From NCBI GenBank assembly GCA_015272165.1, contig JACYMF010000013.1, positions 1-38,890 of the forward strand: DNA of 38,890 nt, in the 5' to 3' direction. This stretch comes from Cyanobacterium sp. T60_A2020_053. GTDB lineage: Bacteria; Cyanobacteriota; Cyanobacteriia; Cyanobacteriales; Cyanobacteriaceae. This document shows positions 25,019 to 34,514 of this stretch, one piece after another (within the stretch, counting starts at the first letter, position 1; each line of letters starts with the position of its first letter). The notes beneath the pieces are model-generated. The model was not told the origin of the DNA, ran no database searches, and saw only the letters and a list, made by a program, of their open reading frames with translations. A program made the translations under genes and the position numbers.

Positions 25019-25234
25019 TTACTTACCCTCTTTTATTCTTTTTAATTTATCTAACTTTTGATTAATTTGTTTTTCCAAATATTTTTGAGCATCATCACCA
25101 TCACTACCTGATATAGTAATTGGGTCTTCCGGTAATAGTTCATGATACCAACGAGTATGACTACCTTTAGCTGTACGATACACAAAACCAGCTTTTTTTA
25201 GTAAACTTTTTAATTCTCGAATTTTTTTAGGCAT
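25019..25234 (-). CDS. hicA: HicA-family mRNA interferase toxin
   Basis: A 71-residue toxin with the double-stranded RNA-binding fold. The catalytic histidine is H26 in KGSHTRWY, preceded by LKKAGFVYRTAKGSH as in the family. The middle segment LPEDPITISGSDGDDA is also typical, so it should be active. HicA cleaves mRNA when free of HicB. The gene is divergent from alaS with only 96 bases between them, which must hold both promoters. Confidence 0.9.
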   Translation of the reverse strand: MPKKIRELKSLLKKAGFVYRTAKGSHTRWYHELLPEDPITISGSDGDDAQKYLEKQINQKLDKLKRIKEGK

Positions 25235-25330
25235 TAATCATCATATTTTAGTTATCGATTAACTCTTAAATCTTATGATAGCAACAAAAATCAGCAATAA
25301 TAGGATATGTACCGATATACATAAATTGCT

Positions 25331-27976
25331 ATGACTAATATCCCTCCTAGCTTGACTGGCAACGAAATCAGAGAGAAATTTTTACAATTTTTTGAAGCAA
25401 AACAACATCAAATACTACCCAGCGCCCCCCTCATTCCAGAAGACCCTACGGTATTATTAACCATAGCTGGAATGTTACCATTTAAACCAATTTTTTTGGG
25501 GCAACGACAAGCAGAATATCCTCGCGCTACTACCTCACAAAAATGTATTCGTACCAATGATATAGAAAATGTGGGACGCACAGCGCGCCATCACACCTTT
25601 TTTGAAATGTTGGGTAACTTCAGTTTTGGTGATTACTTCAAATCACAAGCCATCGCTTGGGGATGGGAATTGTCAACGAAAGTCTTTCAATTACCGCCGG
25701 AGAGAATCGTTGTTAGTGTGTTTCATGAAGATGACGAAGCCTTTGCCATTTGGCGTGATGAGGTGGGAATCCCCGAAAAACGCATTATCCCCATGGGAGA
25801 AGAAGATAATTTCTGGAAATCGGGCGCTACAGGACCTTGTGGTCCTTGTTCTGAGTTATACTACGATTTTAAGCCCGAATTGGGTGATGATCATATCGAT
25901 TTAGAAGATGATAGCCGTTTTATCGAGTTTTATAACTTGGTTTTCATGCAGTATAACCGAGATGCGGAAGGCAATCTAGCGCCCCTCACCAAGCAAAACA
26001 TCGATACTGGTATGGGTTTAGAAAGAATGGCGCAAATTCTGCAACAAGTGCCGAATAACTACGAAACTGATTTGATTTTCCCTATCATCAAAACTGCTTC
26101 CCAGTTGGCAAAAATTGACTACCACCAAGCCGATGCTAAAACTAAAGTATCATTAAAAGTCATCGGTGATCATGTGCGTTCTGTAGTACAAATGATTGCT
26201 GACGGTATTTCCGCATCGAATATGGGTAGGGGGTATATTTTGCGCCGTCTAATCCGTCGTGTGGTGCGTCACGGGCGCTTAATTGGCATTGAAGGAAATT
26301 TTATCGCTGAGGTGGCAGAAACCGCTATACAGCTATTAGAAGGGGTTTACAGCAATACTAGAGAAAGGGAAAAAGCTATTAAAGCAGAGTTGCAACGGGA
26401 AGAAAGCGCCTTTTTAGCGACTTTGGAAAGGGGTGAAAAACTCCTTGAGGATGTGATTTTGAAACTCAAACAGTCGCAAAAAACAGAAATTTCGGGAGTG
26501 GATGCTTTTACCCTTTATGATACCTTTGGTTTTCCCCTTGAGTTAACCCAAGAAATTGCGGAGGAAGAGGGTTTAACTGTTGATATTGAAGGGTTTGAAG
26601 CGGAAATGGAAACTCAAAAATTACGCTCTCAATCAGCGCACTCCACCATTGATTTAACCGTGCAAGGTAGTATAGATCAACTAGCTGAACATTTACACCC
26701 GACGGAATTTCTTGGTTACAGTGAATATCAATTAATCAGTCATGTAGAGGCGTTATTGGTAGAAGGCAAGTCGGTAGAAAAAGCGGTGACGGGCGCTGAA
26801 ATTCAGTTAATCTTAAATAAAACCCCTTTTTATGCTGAATCTGGGGGGCAAATTGGCGATAAAGGTTATCTGGCTGGAGAGGATGTATTGATTGCCATTA
26901 ATGATGTGCAGAAAGAATCAGGGTTTTTTATTCATTATGGCACGGTAGAACGGGGAATTGTCACGGTAGGACAAAAATTGCGCGCCACCATCGACAAAGC
27001 CTGTCGTAATCGTGTTAAGGCAAATCACACGGCTACCCATTTATTGCAGTCGGCTTTGAAAAAAGTTATCGATGACAGTATCTCTCAGGCTGGTTCTTTG
27101 GTATCCTTTGATAAGTTACGTTTTGATTTTAATTGCCCTCAGCCTCCTACTAAACCGCAGTTACAGCAGGTGGAAGATTTAATTAATACTTGGATTGCCG
27201 AAGCGCACTCCACCGTTATTGATATTATGTCATTAGCAGATGCTAAGGCGAGGGGCGCTACTGCCATGTTTGGGGAAAAATACGGCGCCGAAGTGCGCGT
27301 TATTGATATTCCTAGCGTTTCTATGGAGTTATGCGGTGGCACTCATGTTAATAATACTGCCGAAATCGGATTATTTAAAATTGTTTCTGAAACGGGTATT
27401 TCCGCAGGGGTAAGGCGCATTGAAGCGGTGGCGGGCGCTTCTGTTTTAGAATACCTTAAAGTAAGGGATGACGTGGTTAAGGAATTAGCTGATAAATTGA
27501 AGGCTAAACCGGAGGAAATTCCTGAGCGTTTTTCTAATCTACAAAGTGAGTTAAAAGCGACTCAAAAAGAGTTAGAAAATCTTAAACAAGAATTGGCTTT
27601 ATTAAAGTCGGATAGTTTAATTAATGAAGCGCAAACGGTGGGAGAATTTAAGATTTTAGTGGCAAATCTTGGTAATTTGGATGCTAAATCTTTGCAAACT
27701 GCTGGAGAAAAATTACAACAAAAATTAGGTAATAGTGCGGTGATTTTAGCTTCCATTCCTGAAGCTGGAAAAGTTAGTTTTGTTGCCTCTTTTAGTGAAG
27801 TAATTTATAAAGAGAAAAAACTTCAAGCTGGGAAATTTATCGGTGAAATTGCTCGAATTTGTGGCGGTGGCGGTGGAGGGCGCCCGAATTTAGCCCAAGC
27901 TGGTGGAAAAGATGCTAGTAAAATTGATGAGGCTTTAACTACTGCTAAAGATAAATTAATTGAGGCTTTATCTTAA
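25331..27976 (+). CDS. alaS: Alanyl-tRNA synthetase
   Basis: An 881-residue class II synthetase that charges tRNA-Ala. The N-terminal catalytic core includes TSQKCIRTNDIENVG (motif 2 region) and GMGLERM (motif 3). The editing domain that clears Ser/Gly-tRNA carries the zinc ligands HTATHLLQSAL and CGGTHV. The C-terminal C-Ala domain ends in a Gly-run (CGGGGGGRPNLAQAGGKD). Length is typical. The ATG at 25331 follows a short intergenic stretch shared with the hicAB promoter. A GGGGTTTAAACCCC palindrome lies 20 bases past the stop. Confidence 0.98.
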   Translation: MTNIPPSLTGNEIREKFLQFFEAKQHQILPSAPLIPEDPTVLLTIAGMLPFKPIFLGQRQAEYPRATTSQKCIRTNDIENVGRTARHHTFFEMLGNFSFGDYFKSQAIAWGWELSTKVFQLPPERIVVSVFHEDDEAFAIWRDEVGIPEKRIIPMGEEDNFWKSGATGPCGPCSELYYDFKPELGDDHIDLEDDSRFIEFYNLVFMQYNRDAEGNLAPLTKQNIDTGMGLERMAQILQQVPNNYETDLIFPIIKTASQLAKIDYHQADAKTKVSLKVIGDHVRSVVQMIADGISASNMGRGYILRRLIRRVVRHGRLIGIEGNFIAEVAETAIQLLEGVYSNTREREKAIKAELQREESAFLATLERGEKLLEDVILKLKQSQKTEISGVDAFTLYDTFGFPLELTQEIAEEEGLTVDIEGFEAEMETQKLRSQSAHSTIDLTVQGSIDQLAEHLHPTEFLGYSEYQLISHVEALLVEGKSVEKAVTGAEIQLILNKTPFYAESGGQIGDKGYLAGEDVLIAINDVQKESGFFIHYGTVERGIVTVGQKLRATIDKACRNRVKANHTATHLLQSALKKVIDDSISQAGSLVSFDKLRFDFNCPQPPTKPQLQQVEDLINTWIAEAHSTVIDIMSLADAKARGATAMFGEKYGAEVRVIDIPSVSMELCGGTHVNNTAEIGLFKIVSETGISAGVRRIEAVAGASVLEYLKVRDDVVKELADKLKAKPEEIPERFSNLQSELKATQKELENLKQELALLKSDSLINEAQTVGEFKILVANLGNLDAKSLQTAGEKLQQKLGNSAVILASIPEAGKVSFVASFSEVIYKEKKLQAGKFIGEIARICGGGGGGRPNLAQAGGKDASKIDEALTTAKDKLIEALS

Positions 27977-27996
27977 TTTTAATTTTCGATATAAAG

Positions 27997-28016
27997 CAAG
28001 GGGTTTAAACCCCTTG
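27997..28016. repeat. GGGGTTTAAACCCC palindrome, copy 2
   Basis: CAAGGGGTTTAAACCCCTTG, a perfect palindrome 20 bases after the alaS stop. It may act as a transcription stop, but only a weak T-rich stretch follows. Confidence 0.85.
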
Positions 28017-28069
28017 TTAATAAAAATGACAAGTGAGGGGAGGTGTCAGGCTTCAGGTGTCAGGTGAAA

Positions 28070-28260
28070 TGGTTATAAATTAAAGAGTTAAGCCAAATAT
28101 TTATTTTTCATAAATTACTCATTTGTATCAACAATTTTTGATTGGGAAGAAGGAAATACAGTATTTTTGGAGAAAAAAGTCAATTTATGACACTTTTTGT
28201 TATGTAGAATAGACTTTAAACCTTTATTTAACAAGGGTTTTGATTTATTCAGCAGACCCC
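28070..28260 (-). repeat. Dispersed intergenic repeat, copy C (fullest copy)
   Basis: Read on the minus strand it starts GGGGTCTGCTGAATAAATCA and runs through the CCAAAAATACTGTATTT block to TTATAA near 28070. It joins the outer half seen in copy A with the inner half seen in copy B. No coding capacity. Confidence 0.7.
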
Positions 28261-28329
28261 AAGTTATGAGATAATTTAGATACTTTGGCAAAACATCATA
28301 ATTGTCAATTGTCCATTGTCCAAAATATG

Positions 28330-28710
28330 CTATTTTTTATGTTTAAGTAAGTATTTAATGGTTTTGAGTAATTCCATTTTATCTTTCATAAAATCTTCTT
28401 TAACAATGTAAGCATCACCTCCCTGCCTTGTTGCCCAATGAATGTCAAATTCTTGATTTTTAGTAGAGCAAAATATGACGGGCAATTTTTCCGTGCCGGG
28501 ATTTTCCTTAATCCAACGACATAACTCATAGCCATTCATTTCTGGCATGACTACATCGGTAATAACCAAGTTAAATTTTTCGGTTGCTAAAATTTTGGCT
28601 GCTTCTAACCCATTTACCGCTTCTGTGACTTGAATATTAAACTTTTTGAGTGTATCACAGATCATCTCCCTAGGAGCGTGACTGTCATCAACTACTAATA
28701 TTTTAATCAT
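28330..28710 (-). CDS. CheY-like single-domain response regulator
   Basis: A 126-residue stand-alone receiver. Acidic residues D8/D9 and phosphoacceptor D52 (VITDVVMPEMNG) are present, and K104 lies in DAYIVKEDF in place of the usual VKPF. The segment VIFCSTKNQEFDIHWATRQGG resembles PilH/TaxP2-type receivers of cyanobacterial motility clusters. No kinase, CheW or methyl-accepting protein is adjacent, so the pathway is not known. It is separated from thiL, upstream on the same strand, by 67 bases and may share its transcript. Confidence 0.9.
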   Translation of the reverse strand: MIKILVVDDSHAPREMICDTLKKFNIQVTEAVNGLEAAKILATEKFNLVITDVVMPEMNGYELCRWIKENPGTEKLPVIFCSTKNQEFDIHWATRQGGDAYIVKEDFMKDKMELLKTIKYLLKHKK

Positions 28711-28777
28711 GATGTGATTAACTATAATTGATAAAAAGAGCAGATTAACGATAAATCTTAGACTTGATTCATTATAC

Positions 28778-29764
28778 CTAAAAATGGTTAAAGGTTTTTG
28801 TTTGATTTAGGAAAAGTTTGGGGTAATTATTGAGTGGACTAATTAAACAAATTTCTTTTTTCTCAGTAATTTCACCGATGATAGTTATTTGTTTATTAAT
28901 TTCTGATGTAAATTGGTCATAGAGTGAGGGAGAAATACAAATAATTAATTCAAAGTCTTCCCCACCGTATAGTATCCATTGCCAAGCAGTTTCTTCATCG
29001 GTTATGTGGAAAATTTCAGGGCTAGGAGGAATTAAATGACGTTTTATTTGCGCCCCCACTTGGCTTTGTTGACAGATTTGGATGATGGCATCGGCTAAAC
29101 CATCACTACTATCCATTCCAGCGATGGGAGATTTTTGGTATTGCTGTAGTATTTTAGTAATATCTAATCTTGGTTGGGGTTGTTGATGGGCAAGGATTAG
29201 TTTTTCTTTGATTTTGCTGTCAATATGTGGATATTTTTCGGGATAAAGGAGAATGTCTAACCCAGCGCGCGCCAAACCATGGGCGCCCGTCACCGCGATC
29301 AAATCCCCCGGCTTTGCTTGATTACGGGCGATAATCTGATGGGGTTTAACTTGCCCAAAGGCGGTAATGGCAATCACTTTATGACTACCGCCAGTTAAAT
29401 CTCCGCCGATAATAGGCGTATTAAATTGATCTAAACAGGCTTTCATGCCCTGATAAAAAGATTCTACCCAATGCAGGGGGGTGGTAGGTGGCAAAGAAAG
29501 GGCAACGGTAATACCGACGGGAAGGGCGCCCATGGCGGCTAAATCAGAAAGATTCGCTGTAACGCTACGCCAACCCACCATATACGGCGGTGAAGTGCGC
29601 TGGTTAAAATGTACTTCTTCCACTAGCATATCAGTGGTAATAACTAAGTTTTGGTCACTTTTCACGGGGAGGAGGGCGCCGTCATCTCCCACTATATCCT
29701 GATTACAATACTTTTTAATAGTTTTTAGTAATTGATGCTCCCCAATATCTTTGATTTGTGTCAT
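28778..29764 (-). CDS. thiL: Thiamine-monophosphate kinase
   Basis: Phosphorylates thiamine monophosphate to the active diphosphate with ATP. The 328 residues show GDDGALLPV and TTDMLVEEVHF near the N-terminus (metal and substrate contacts), SDLAAMGALPVG, IIGGDLTGG and the GMDSSDGLADAI segment in the C-terminal domain, followed by YGGEDFELI. All are ThiL landmarks. Length is typical. There is no TPP riboswitch in front of it. The gene reads toward the small receiver gene. Confidence 0.96.
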   Translation of the reverse strand: MTQIKDIGEHQLLKTIKKYCNQDIVGDDGALLPVKSDQNLVITTDMLVEEVHFNQRTSPPYMVGWRSVTANLSDLAAMGALPVGITVALSLPPTTPLHWVESFYQGMKACLDQFNTPIIGGDLTGGSHKVIAITAFGQVKPHQIIARNQAKPGDLIAVTGAHGLARAGLDILLYPEKYPHIDSKIKEKLILAHQQPQPRLDITKILQQYQKSPIAGMDSSDGLADAIIQICQQSQVGAQIKRHLIPPSPEIFHITDEETAWQWILYGGEDFELIICISPSLYDQFTSEINKQITIIGEITEKKEICLISPLNNYPKLFLNQTKTFNHF

Positions 29765-30014
29765 ATTACTTATTTTATTTGCCTCAAACTTATTACTTTA
29801 TCCACTCCAATTCTCTATAATCCCTATTTTTGGCACTATTAGACCGACAACTTTATATTTTTTAATGATAATTACTTGCATTAAGTGAAAATTTGGGTTA
29901 AGCTGTATTCAACTAAATAGAAATAATTAGCAATAAAATTCCTTAGTTATGTTGGGCTAGGTGATAAGATTTTGCTTAGAGCTTATTCATTTATTATTAA
30001 AATAGTTGCAAAAG

Positions 30015-30764
30015 ATGTTCAAAAATCCTGATGTTTTATGGTTAAACACTAATCCTTATTTAAGACGTTTTAACCTACCTATTATTAAATATCTTTCTAA
30101 TCACGTCAGTATTGGACATTGGGAGTATGATATTACTCCTGATGAAAACAGCGCCCTCCACACTGCCGTGGAATTATTGCGAGAATATATTATAGTAATC
30201 AAAAAACCTGTCCACTTGGTTGGACATAGTACCGATGGTTTACTAGGATTATTACTAAGTCGTCAATACCCTGAATTAGTAAAATCTTTAACCCTTTTGG
30301 GGGTAGGAGTTAATCCTGAAGTTGATTGGGTTAATTATTATTATCAAATCAGAAAAAATTTACCCTGTAGTCGAGAAGTAGCACTAGCAAAAGTAGCAAA
30401 ATGCCTTTTTAATTATCAAAATCATTATTATCAAAGAGCTTTTGTTAATTTACTAGATAAAGCGCTTTTATATACCATATCTCCCCATTCTATTTATGAG
30501 GAAAAGGAAATACTCAAAGGTGGAATTACTAACCCCATGATGGTATGTGGTAGTGAAGATGACTTGGTTGTGTCACGGGCGCTGTTAGCACAATGGCAAC
30601 CTTATTTAAAATCTGAAGATGAACTATTTGTAGTTGCGAAAGGTGGTCATTTTTTTCATTATACCTGCCCTCAATTAACTGGAGAAAAAATAATTAACTT
30701 TATGACAATGAAGAGCGTAAAGTCTTGTAATTACAAACTTTCATCTGAGGTAAATCATCAATAA
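30015..30764 (+). CDS. Alpha/beta hydrolase
   Basis: An alpha/beta-fold hydrolase of 249 residues from the ATG at 30015, chosen over a TTG nine bases earlier. The nucleophile elbow is GHSTDG (Ser about 72), the acid lies in VCGSEDDLVV (about 175-184) and the His in KGGHFFHYT (about 210-218). The N-terminus (VLWLNTNPYLRRF) shows a strand but the usual oxyanion-loop HG motif is not obvious, and the elbow TDG replaces the common LGG. A substrate cannot be assigned. It has its own 250-base upstream region and stands alone. Confidence 0.8.
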   Translation: MFKNPDVLWLNTNPYLRRFNLPIIKYLSNHVSIGHWEYDITPDENSALHTAVELLREYIIVIKKPVHLVGHSTDGLLGLLLSRQYPELVKSLTLLGVGVNPEVDWVNYYYQIRKNLPCSREVALAKVAKCLFNYQNHYYQRAFVNLLDKALLYTISPHSIYEEKEILKGGITNPMMVCGSEDDLVVSRALLAQWQPYLKSEDELFVVAKGGHFFHYTCPQLTGEKIINFMTMKSVKSCNYKLSSEVNHQ

Positions 30765-31042
30765 TTATCCTAAAATTTTCTAGTTAAACAAATTATAATT
30801 AAATTCTAAAAAAATGTATTATGTTTGTAAGTAAATTCACAATATATTTTTTAATACTTTTTTAATATTCATAAATTCAGTTAGCTATAAAATCAAATAC
30901 GGAGTTAGGAAAACCTTGCCAATGAAAGCAAATAAAATTATTAAAGATTTGTAAATTTTTATGAAAATTAGTAGCCAAAAAAATAATAATATACTACTCT
31001 AGTCTTACCCAAAAATAATCTCAATAAAGACTATTTATTATC

Positions 31043-31372
31043 ATGCGTTCTACAAATAAGGCTTCAACAACTCAAATGGAAGTAACGAGTATCAGATTAG
31101 AGAAAACCCTGAAAGATAGCTTGAAATCTTTATCGGGAAGTCAAGGTTATCAAACTTTAATTCGGGACATCTTATGGAACTATGTACAACAAAAATCAGG
31201 AGAATATCGACCAAATTTTGCGGTGGGTGATATTCGTGTTACTTTCGATGCCGTAGCTAGAAAAGATGAAAGTTGCGTATTAACTGGAAAATTAATTCCT
31301 GAAGGTGAACCACTACTATTAGCTTTAACTATTTATGGAGATTTTGTTCCTGTTTCTCTTGGTGCTTTGTAA
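31043..31372 (+). CDS. Ribbon-helix-helix-like small cyanobacterial protein
   Basis: A 109-residue protein. Residues about 12-50 (MEVTSIRLEKTLKDSLKSL, then YQTLIRDILWNYVQQ) fit a ribbon-helix-helix fold. The C-terminal 55 residues form a separate beta-rich segment (VGDIRVTFDAVARKDESCVL, then EPLLLALTIYGDFVPVSLG) that recalls a small Cys-containing or zinc-ribbon-like 'RKDESCVLTGK' motif with only one Cys. Perhaps a DNA-binding regulator, but no target is evident. It is not next to a toxin. No gene overlaps it. Confidence 0.7.
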   Translation: MRSTNKASTTQMEVTSIRLEKTLKDSLKSLSGSQGYQTLIRDILWNYVQQKSGEYRPNFAVGDIRVTFDAVARKDESCVLTGKLIPEGEPLLLALTIYGDFVPVSLGAL

Positions 31373-31762
31373 GACGAATGAGGATATGTTAAATTAGTCA
31401 GAAGACTTAAAAAATAAAGGTTTAAGGTACACTACACTATTCAAAAAGTGCGCATTTTTGGCTAATTTTACTCACAAATAGGATTATAGGAAATACCCAC
31501 CGACAAATAAACACTTGATCCCATTCTAAGAATTTTCCCCCTTCATTTTTCCCGTTTTCCCCTCTTCACAAAAAAAATTCGGCAGTTTCTAATTGGATTA
31601 AGAGATTTATAGGAATGTGAAATACTATATTCCTTATTTTTTCAGGGAATTCTCATGATCAAATATGTTACCATCAGAAAATACAAATAACTCTGATCAG
31701 GAACATTTGCAACCATAATTATTCCCAGAGTATCAGTCAGTTTAGCAAAAAATTTGGATAAT
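31373..31762. other. Gap upstream of the processing protease
   Basis: AT-rich 390 bases without a supported gene. It contains a C/T-rich stretch near 31540-31565 and only very short frames (one of 17 codons at about 31663). The promoter of the protease should be here, but no convincing -35/-10 pair could be chosen. Confidence 0.4.
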
Positions 31763-33028
31763 ATGAGCATTACCAAACAAGGATTAATTTTAGGGGCAAC
31801 AGCTTTAACAGTTTCCAGCGTAGCAATGACGGGTATCGGGTTACACTATTCCCAAACTCAGGCATTTGTCCAAGATAGTCCTAAAGAAATCATCGATGAA
31901 GTTTGGCAAGTTATTAATCGTAGCTTTGTGGATGCAACTTTTAATGGTCAGGATTGGCGTGGTATCAGAACCGAGTTTTTAGAGAAAGAATATAGCGATC
32001 AAGATCAAGCCTATGAAGCAGTGAGAGAAATGCTGAAAAGGCTAGAAGACCCTTACACTCGTTTTATGACTCCCGAAGAATTTAAGAATATGCAAATTGA
32101 TACTTCTGGGGAGTTGACTGGGGTAGGTATTCAAATCACCCAAGAGGAAGAAACTAAAAATATTGTGGTTATTTCTCCTATTGAAGATACTCCGGCTTTT
32201 GAAGCGGGAATTATTGCCCAAGATGTTATTTTGAAAATTGACGGTAAAAGCACCGAAGGAATGGACTTAAATGATGCGGTGTCTTTGATTCGTGGCAAAC
32301 CCGGCACGGATGTGGTTTTAACCATTGAGAGAGAAGGCAAAGAGATGGAGTTTACCCTCACCCGTGCCACCATTGAGATTCACCCCGTTAAGGCGAGAGT
32401 TATTGATAATCCTAGTTTGGGTAAGGTGGGTTATATTCGTTTGGTGCAGTTTAGTAGTAATGCAGGGAAGGAAATGCGCGAAGCAATTACTATGGCTGAA
32501 AAGGAAAATGTTAGCGGTTATATTCTTGATTTACGCTCTAATCCGGGAGGTTTGCTTTATTCTAGTGTGGAAATTTCTCGCATGTGGATTGATAGCGGTC
32601 GCATTGTGACGACGGTGGATCGAGTGGGGGAAGTGGATGCTCACCGTGCCAATGGTTCTGCCCTTACTGATAAACCTTTGGTGGTGTTGGTGGATGGTGG
32701 TTCAGCTAGTGCTAGTGAAATTTTGTCAGGGGCGCTACAGGATCATGAACGGGCTATCATTGTTGGTACTCAAACTTTTGGTAAGGGTTTGGTGCAATCG
32801 GTGCGTGGTTTGGGTGATGGTTCTGGTTTGGCGGTAACTATTGCTAAATATTTAACTCCTGATGGTCGAGATATTAATAAGGAGGGCATTACTCCTGATG
32901 AGGTGTATGAGATGAGTGAGGCGGAGAAGGAAGTTTTGATGAATGATCGTCAAAAAGTTGGTACTATTGATGATGCTCAATTCCGCAAGGCTTTGGAGAT
33001 TCTCACCCGTGAGGTGGCTAAAAAATAA
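31763..33028 (+). CDS. Carboxyl-terminal processing protease (S41, Ctp family)
   Basis: A periplasmic/lumenal serine protease with a Ser-Lys dyad. I choose the ATG at 31763 (421 residues) rather than the TTG at 31754. The N-terminus carries a signal segment (GLILGATALTVSSVAMTG), then the helical domain (SPKEIIDEVWQVIN). The PDZ domain is near 110-190 (GVGIQITQEE, AGIIAQDVILKIDG). The catalytic Ser lies in DGGSASASEILSGAL and the Lys in TFGKGLVQS. Cyanobacteria have CtpA (matures PSII D1), CtpB and CtpC; the N-terminus looks CtpB/CtpC-like but I do not assign one. The LpxB-like gene begins 49 bases downstream. Confidence 0.93.
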   Translation: MSITKQGLILGATALTVSSVAMTGIGLHYSQTQAFVQDSPKEIIDEVWQVINRSFVDATFNGQDWRGIRTEFLEKEYSDQDQAYEAVREMLKRLEDPYTRFMTPEEFKNMQIDTSGELTGVGIQITQEEETKNIVVISPIEDTPAFEAGIIAQDVILKIDGKSTEGMDLNDAVSLIRGKPGTDVVLTIEREGKEMEFTLTRATIEIHPVKARVIDNPSLGKVGYIRLVQFSSNAGKEMREAITMAEKENVSGYILDLRSNPGGLLYSSVEISRMWIDSGRIVTTVDRVGEVDAHRANGSALTDKPLVVLVDGGSASASEILSGALQDHERAIIVGTQTFGKGLVQSVRGLGDGSGLAVTIAKYLTPDGRDINKEGITPDEVYEMSEAEKEVLMNDRQKVGTIDDAQFRKALEILTREVAKK

Positions 33029-33038
33029 TTAATTATTC

Positions 33039-33072
33039 ATTGTCAATTATCCATTGTCAATTATCAATTATT
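33039..33072. repeat. ATTGTCAATT-type tandem repeat in the protease/LpxB-like gap
   Basis: Three ATTGTCAATTAT-like units fill the 49-base intergenic space, leaving no room for a normal promoter. This suggests co-transcription. Confidence 0.7.
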
Positions 33073-33077
33073 TATAT

Positions 33078-34313
33078 ATGGCTGATTTCGATATTGTCAT
33101 TTTATCTAATGGTCCGGGGGAAATTACCACTTGGGTTTTTCCTTTACTGGCTTCTCTGTCAGCGCCCTTCCCCCAAGCTCGAATTTCGGTCATTTTATCC
33201 CCTTGTCCTAATAGTTCGGGGCAGGAGTTGACAATGGTGCAACAATGTGCTGGGGTGCATCGGGCGCTGGGCGCTGATGATTTTTACTCTTTTCTGATCT
33301 GGGGAAAAACCCCCGATAATTGGCATTGGTGTGACAAGGGCATTGTGATTTTTTTGGGGGGTGATCAATTTTTTACTCTTGTCATTGCTAAACGTTTAGG
33401 TTATAAAAGTTTGGTTTATGCTGAGTGGGAAGGGCGCTGGTATCGTTATCTTGACCATTTTGCGGTGATGAATGAACGAGTTAAGCAGAAAATTCCCGCT
33501 CAATTTCAACATAAATGCACGGTGGTAGGGGATTTAATGTTAGATGTACCTCCCATCGATGTTATCCCTAAATCTACTTTTCGCATTGGTTTTTTGCCCG
33601 GTTCAAAACCTAGTAAATTGACTCAGGGGATGCCGTTGATGGGCGCTATCGGGCGCTGTCTTGCGGAAATAAATCCCGATTTTGAGTTAATTATTCCCCT
33701 AGCGCCCACCATCAATGGCAAAATTTTACATAGTTATACTCACATAGAAAATAATCCTTATGCTCATCTTTTTGGTGATTTTTCCTATGAATTAATAGCC
33801 GAAAATAATCAAGAATATTTATTAATAGATAATCAGTATAAAATTCGTTTAATTAGCAAATTTCCCTGTTACGATGAGTTAAAACAGTGTGATATTTGTG
33901 TAACGACGGTGGGCGCTAATACCGCCCAATTGGCATCTTTAGTGGTACCTATGGTAGTGTTACTGCCTATTTTTCAATTAGATGCCATGAAATCTTGGGA
34001 TGGTTTATTAGGATTAATGGCTAATTTACCAGTAATTGGCAGTGTTTTTGCCAAGTTAATTAACTGGTTTGTGATAGTATATACCCGTCGCACAAATCGC
34101 CTTTATGCTTGGCCTAATATTTGGGCAAAACGTGAAATTATCCCTGAGTTAATGGGATATTTAAAAGTAGAAAATATTGTTAATTTAATTATTGATTATT
34201 ATGAAAATCCTCATAAACTAGAACAGATAAAAAAAGATTTACAACCGTTTCAAAGTCACAATAATGCGAGTAAAAAAATTGTTGAAATTATTAAAAATTT
34301 AATTTCTATTTAA
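33078..34313 (+). CDS. Cyanobacterial LpxB-like (lipid-A-disaccharide synthase-related) protein
   Basis: A GT-B-fold protein of 411 residues from ATG 33078 (an upstream TTG lies in repeat sequence and is rejected). The N-terminal MADFDIVILSNGPGEITTWV matches the cyanobacterial family of lipid-A-disaccharide synthase-related proteins. Other landmarks are GFLPGSKPSKL (about 178-188), VTTVGANTAQLA (about 280-291) and the amphipathic LPVIGSVFAKLINW segment. True LpxB joins two acyl-GlcN units; many cyanobacteria have this paralogue with unproved reaction. No lpxA/C/D gene is in the window. A GGGGTTTAAACCCC palindrome lies 13 bases past the stop. Confidence 0.88.
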   Translation: MADFDIVILSNGPGEITTWVFPLLASLSAPFPQARISVILSPCPNSSGQELTMVQQCAGVHRALGADDFYSFLIWGKTPDNWHWCDKGIVIFLGGDQFFTLVIAKRLGYKSLVYAEWEGRWYRYLDHFAVMNERVKQKIPAQFQHKCTVVGDLMLDVPPIDVIPKSTFRIGFLPGSKPSKLTQGMPLMGAIGRCLAEINPDFELIIPLAPTINGKILHSYTHIENNPYAHLFGDFSYELIAENNQEYLLIDNQYKIRLISKFPCYDELKQCDICVTTVGANTAQLASLVVPMVVLLPIFQLDAMKSWDGLLGLMANLPVIGSVFAKLINWFVIVYTRRTNRLYAWPNIWAKREIIPELMGYLKVENIVNLIIDYYENPHKLEQIKKDLQPFQSHNNASKKIVEIIKNLISI

Positions 34314-34325
34314 AATGACTATAAT

Positions 34326-34343
34326 AAGGGGTTTAAACCCCTT
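34326..34343. repeat. GGGGTTTAAACCCC palindrome, copy 3
   Basis: AAGGGGTTTAAACCCCTT, 13 bases past the LpxB-like stop and before the convergent coaE end. Same core as at 16007 and 27997. Confidence 0.85.
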
Positions 34344-34514
34344 GCCTACATACAATGAATTTTGTGCAATCACTTAAAATATAGTTTTAGTTAAATACAG
34401 TGCATTTCAAATGAGTAAACCACATTTTTTGTTTCTCGCAAAGGCACAAAAAGAATATTTGTAATAATCCAAAGTCTGGTTGAAGGAAATGAAAACTGCT
34501 GTAATAAATACTCT

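Larger units (their letters stand above)
27977..28329. other. Repeat-filled gap between convergent alaS and receiver gene
   Basis: In order: palindrome (27997-28016), CAGGTGT-type heptads (28033-28069) starting with GAGGGGAGGTGTCAGGCTTC as at 18770, dispersed repeat copy C (about 28070-28260, minus orientation) and a TTGACAATT-type repeat (28302-28320). No gene is seen. Confidence 0.75.
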
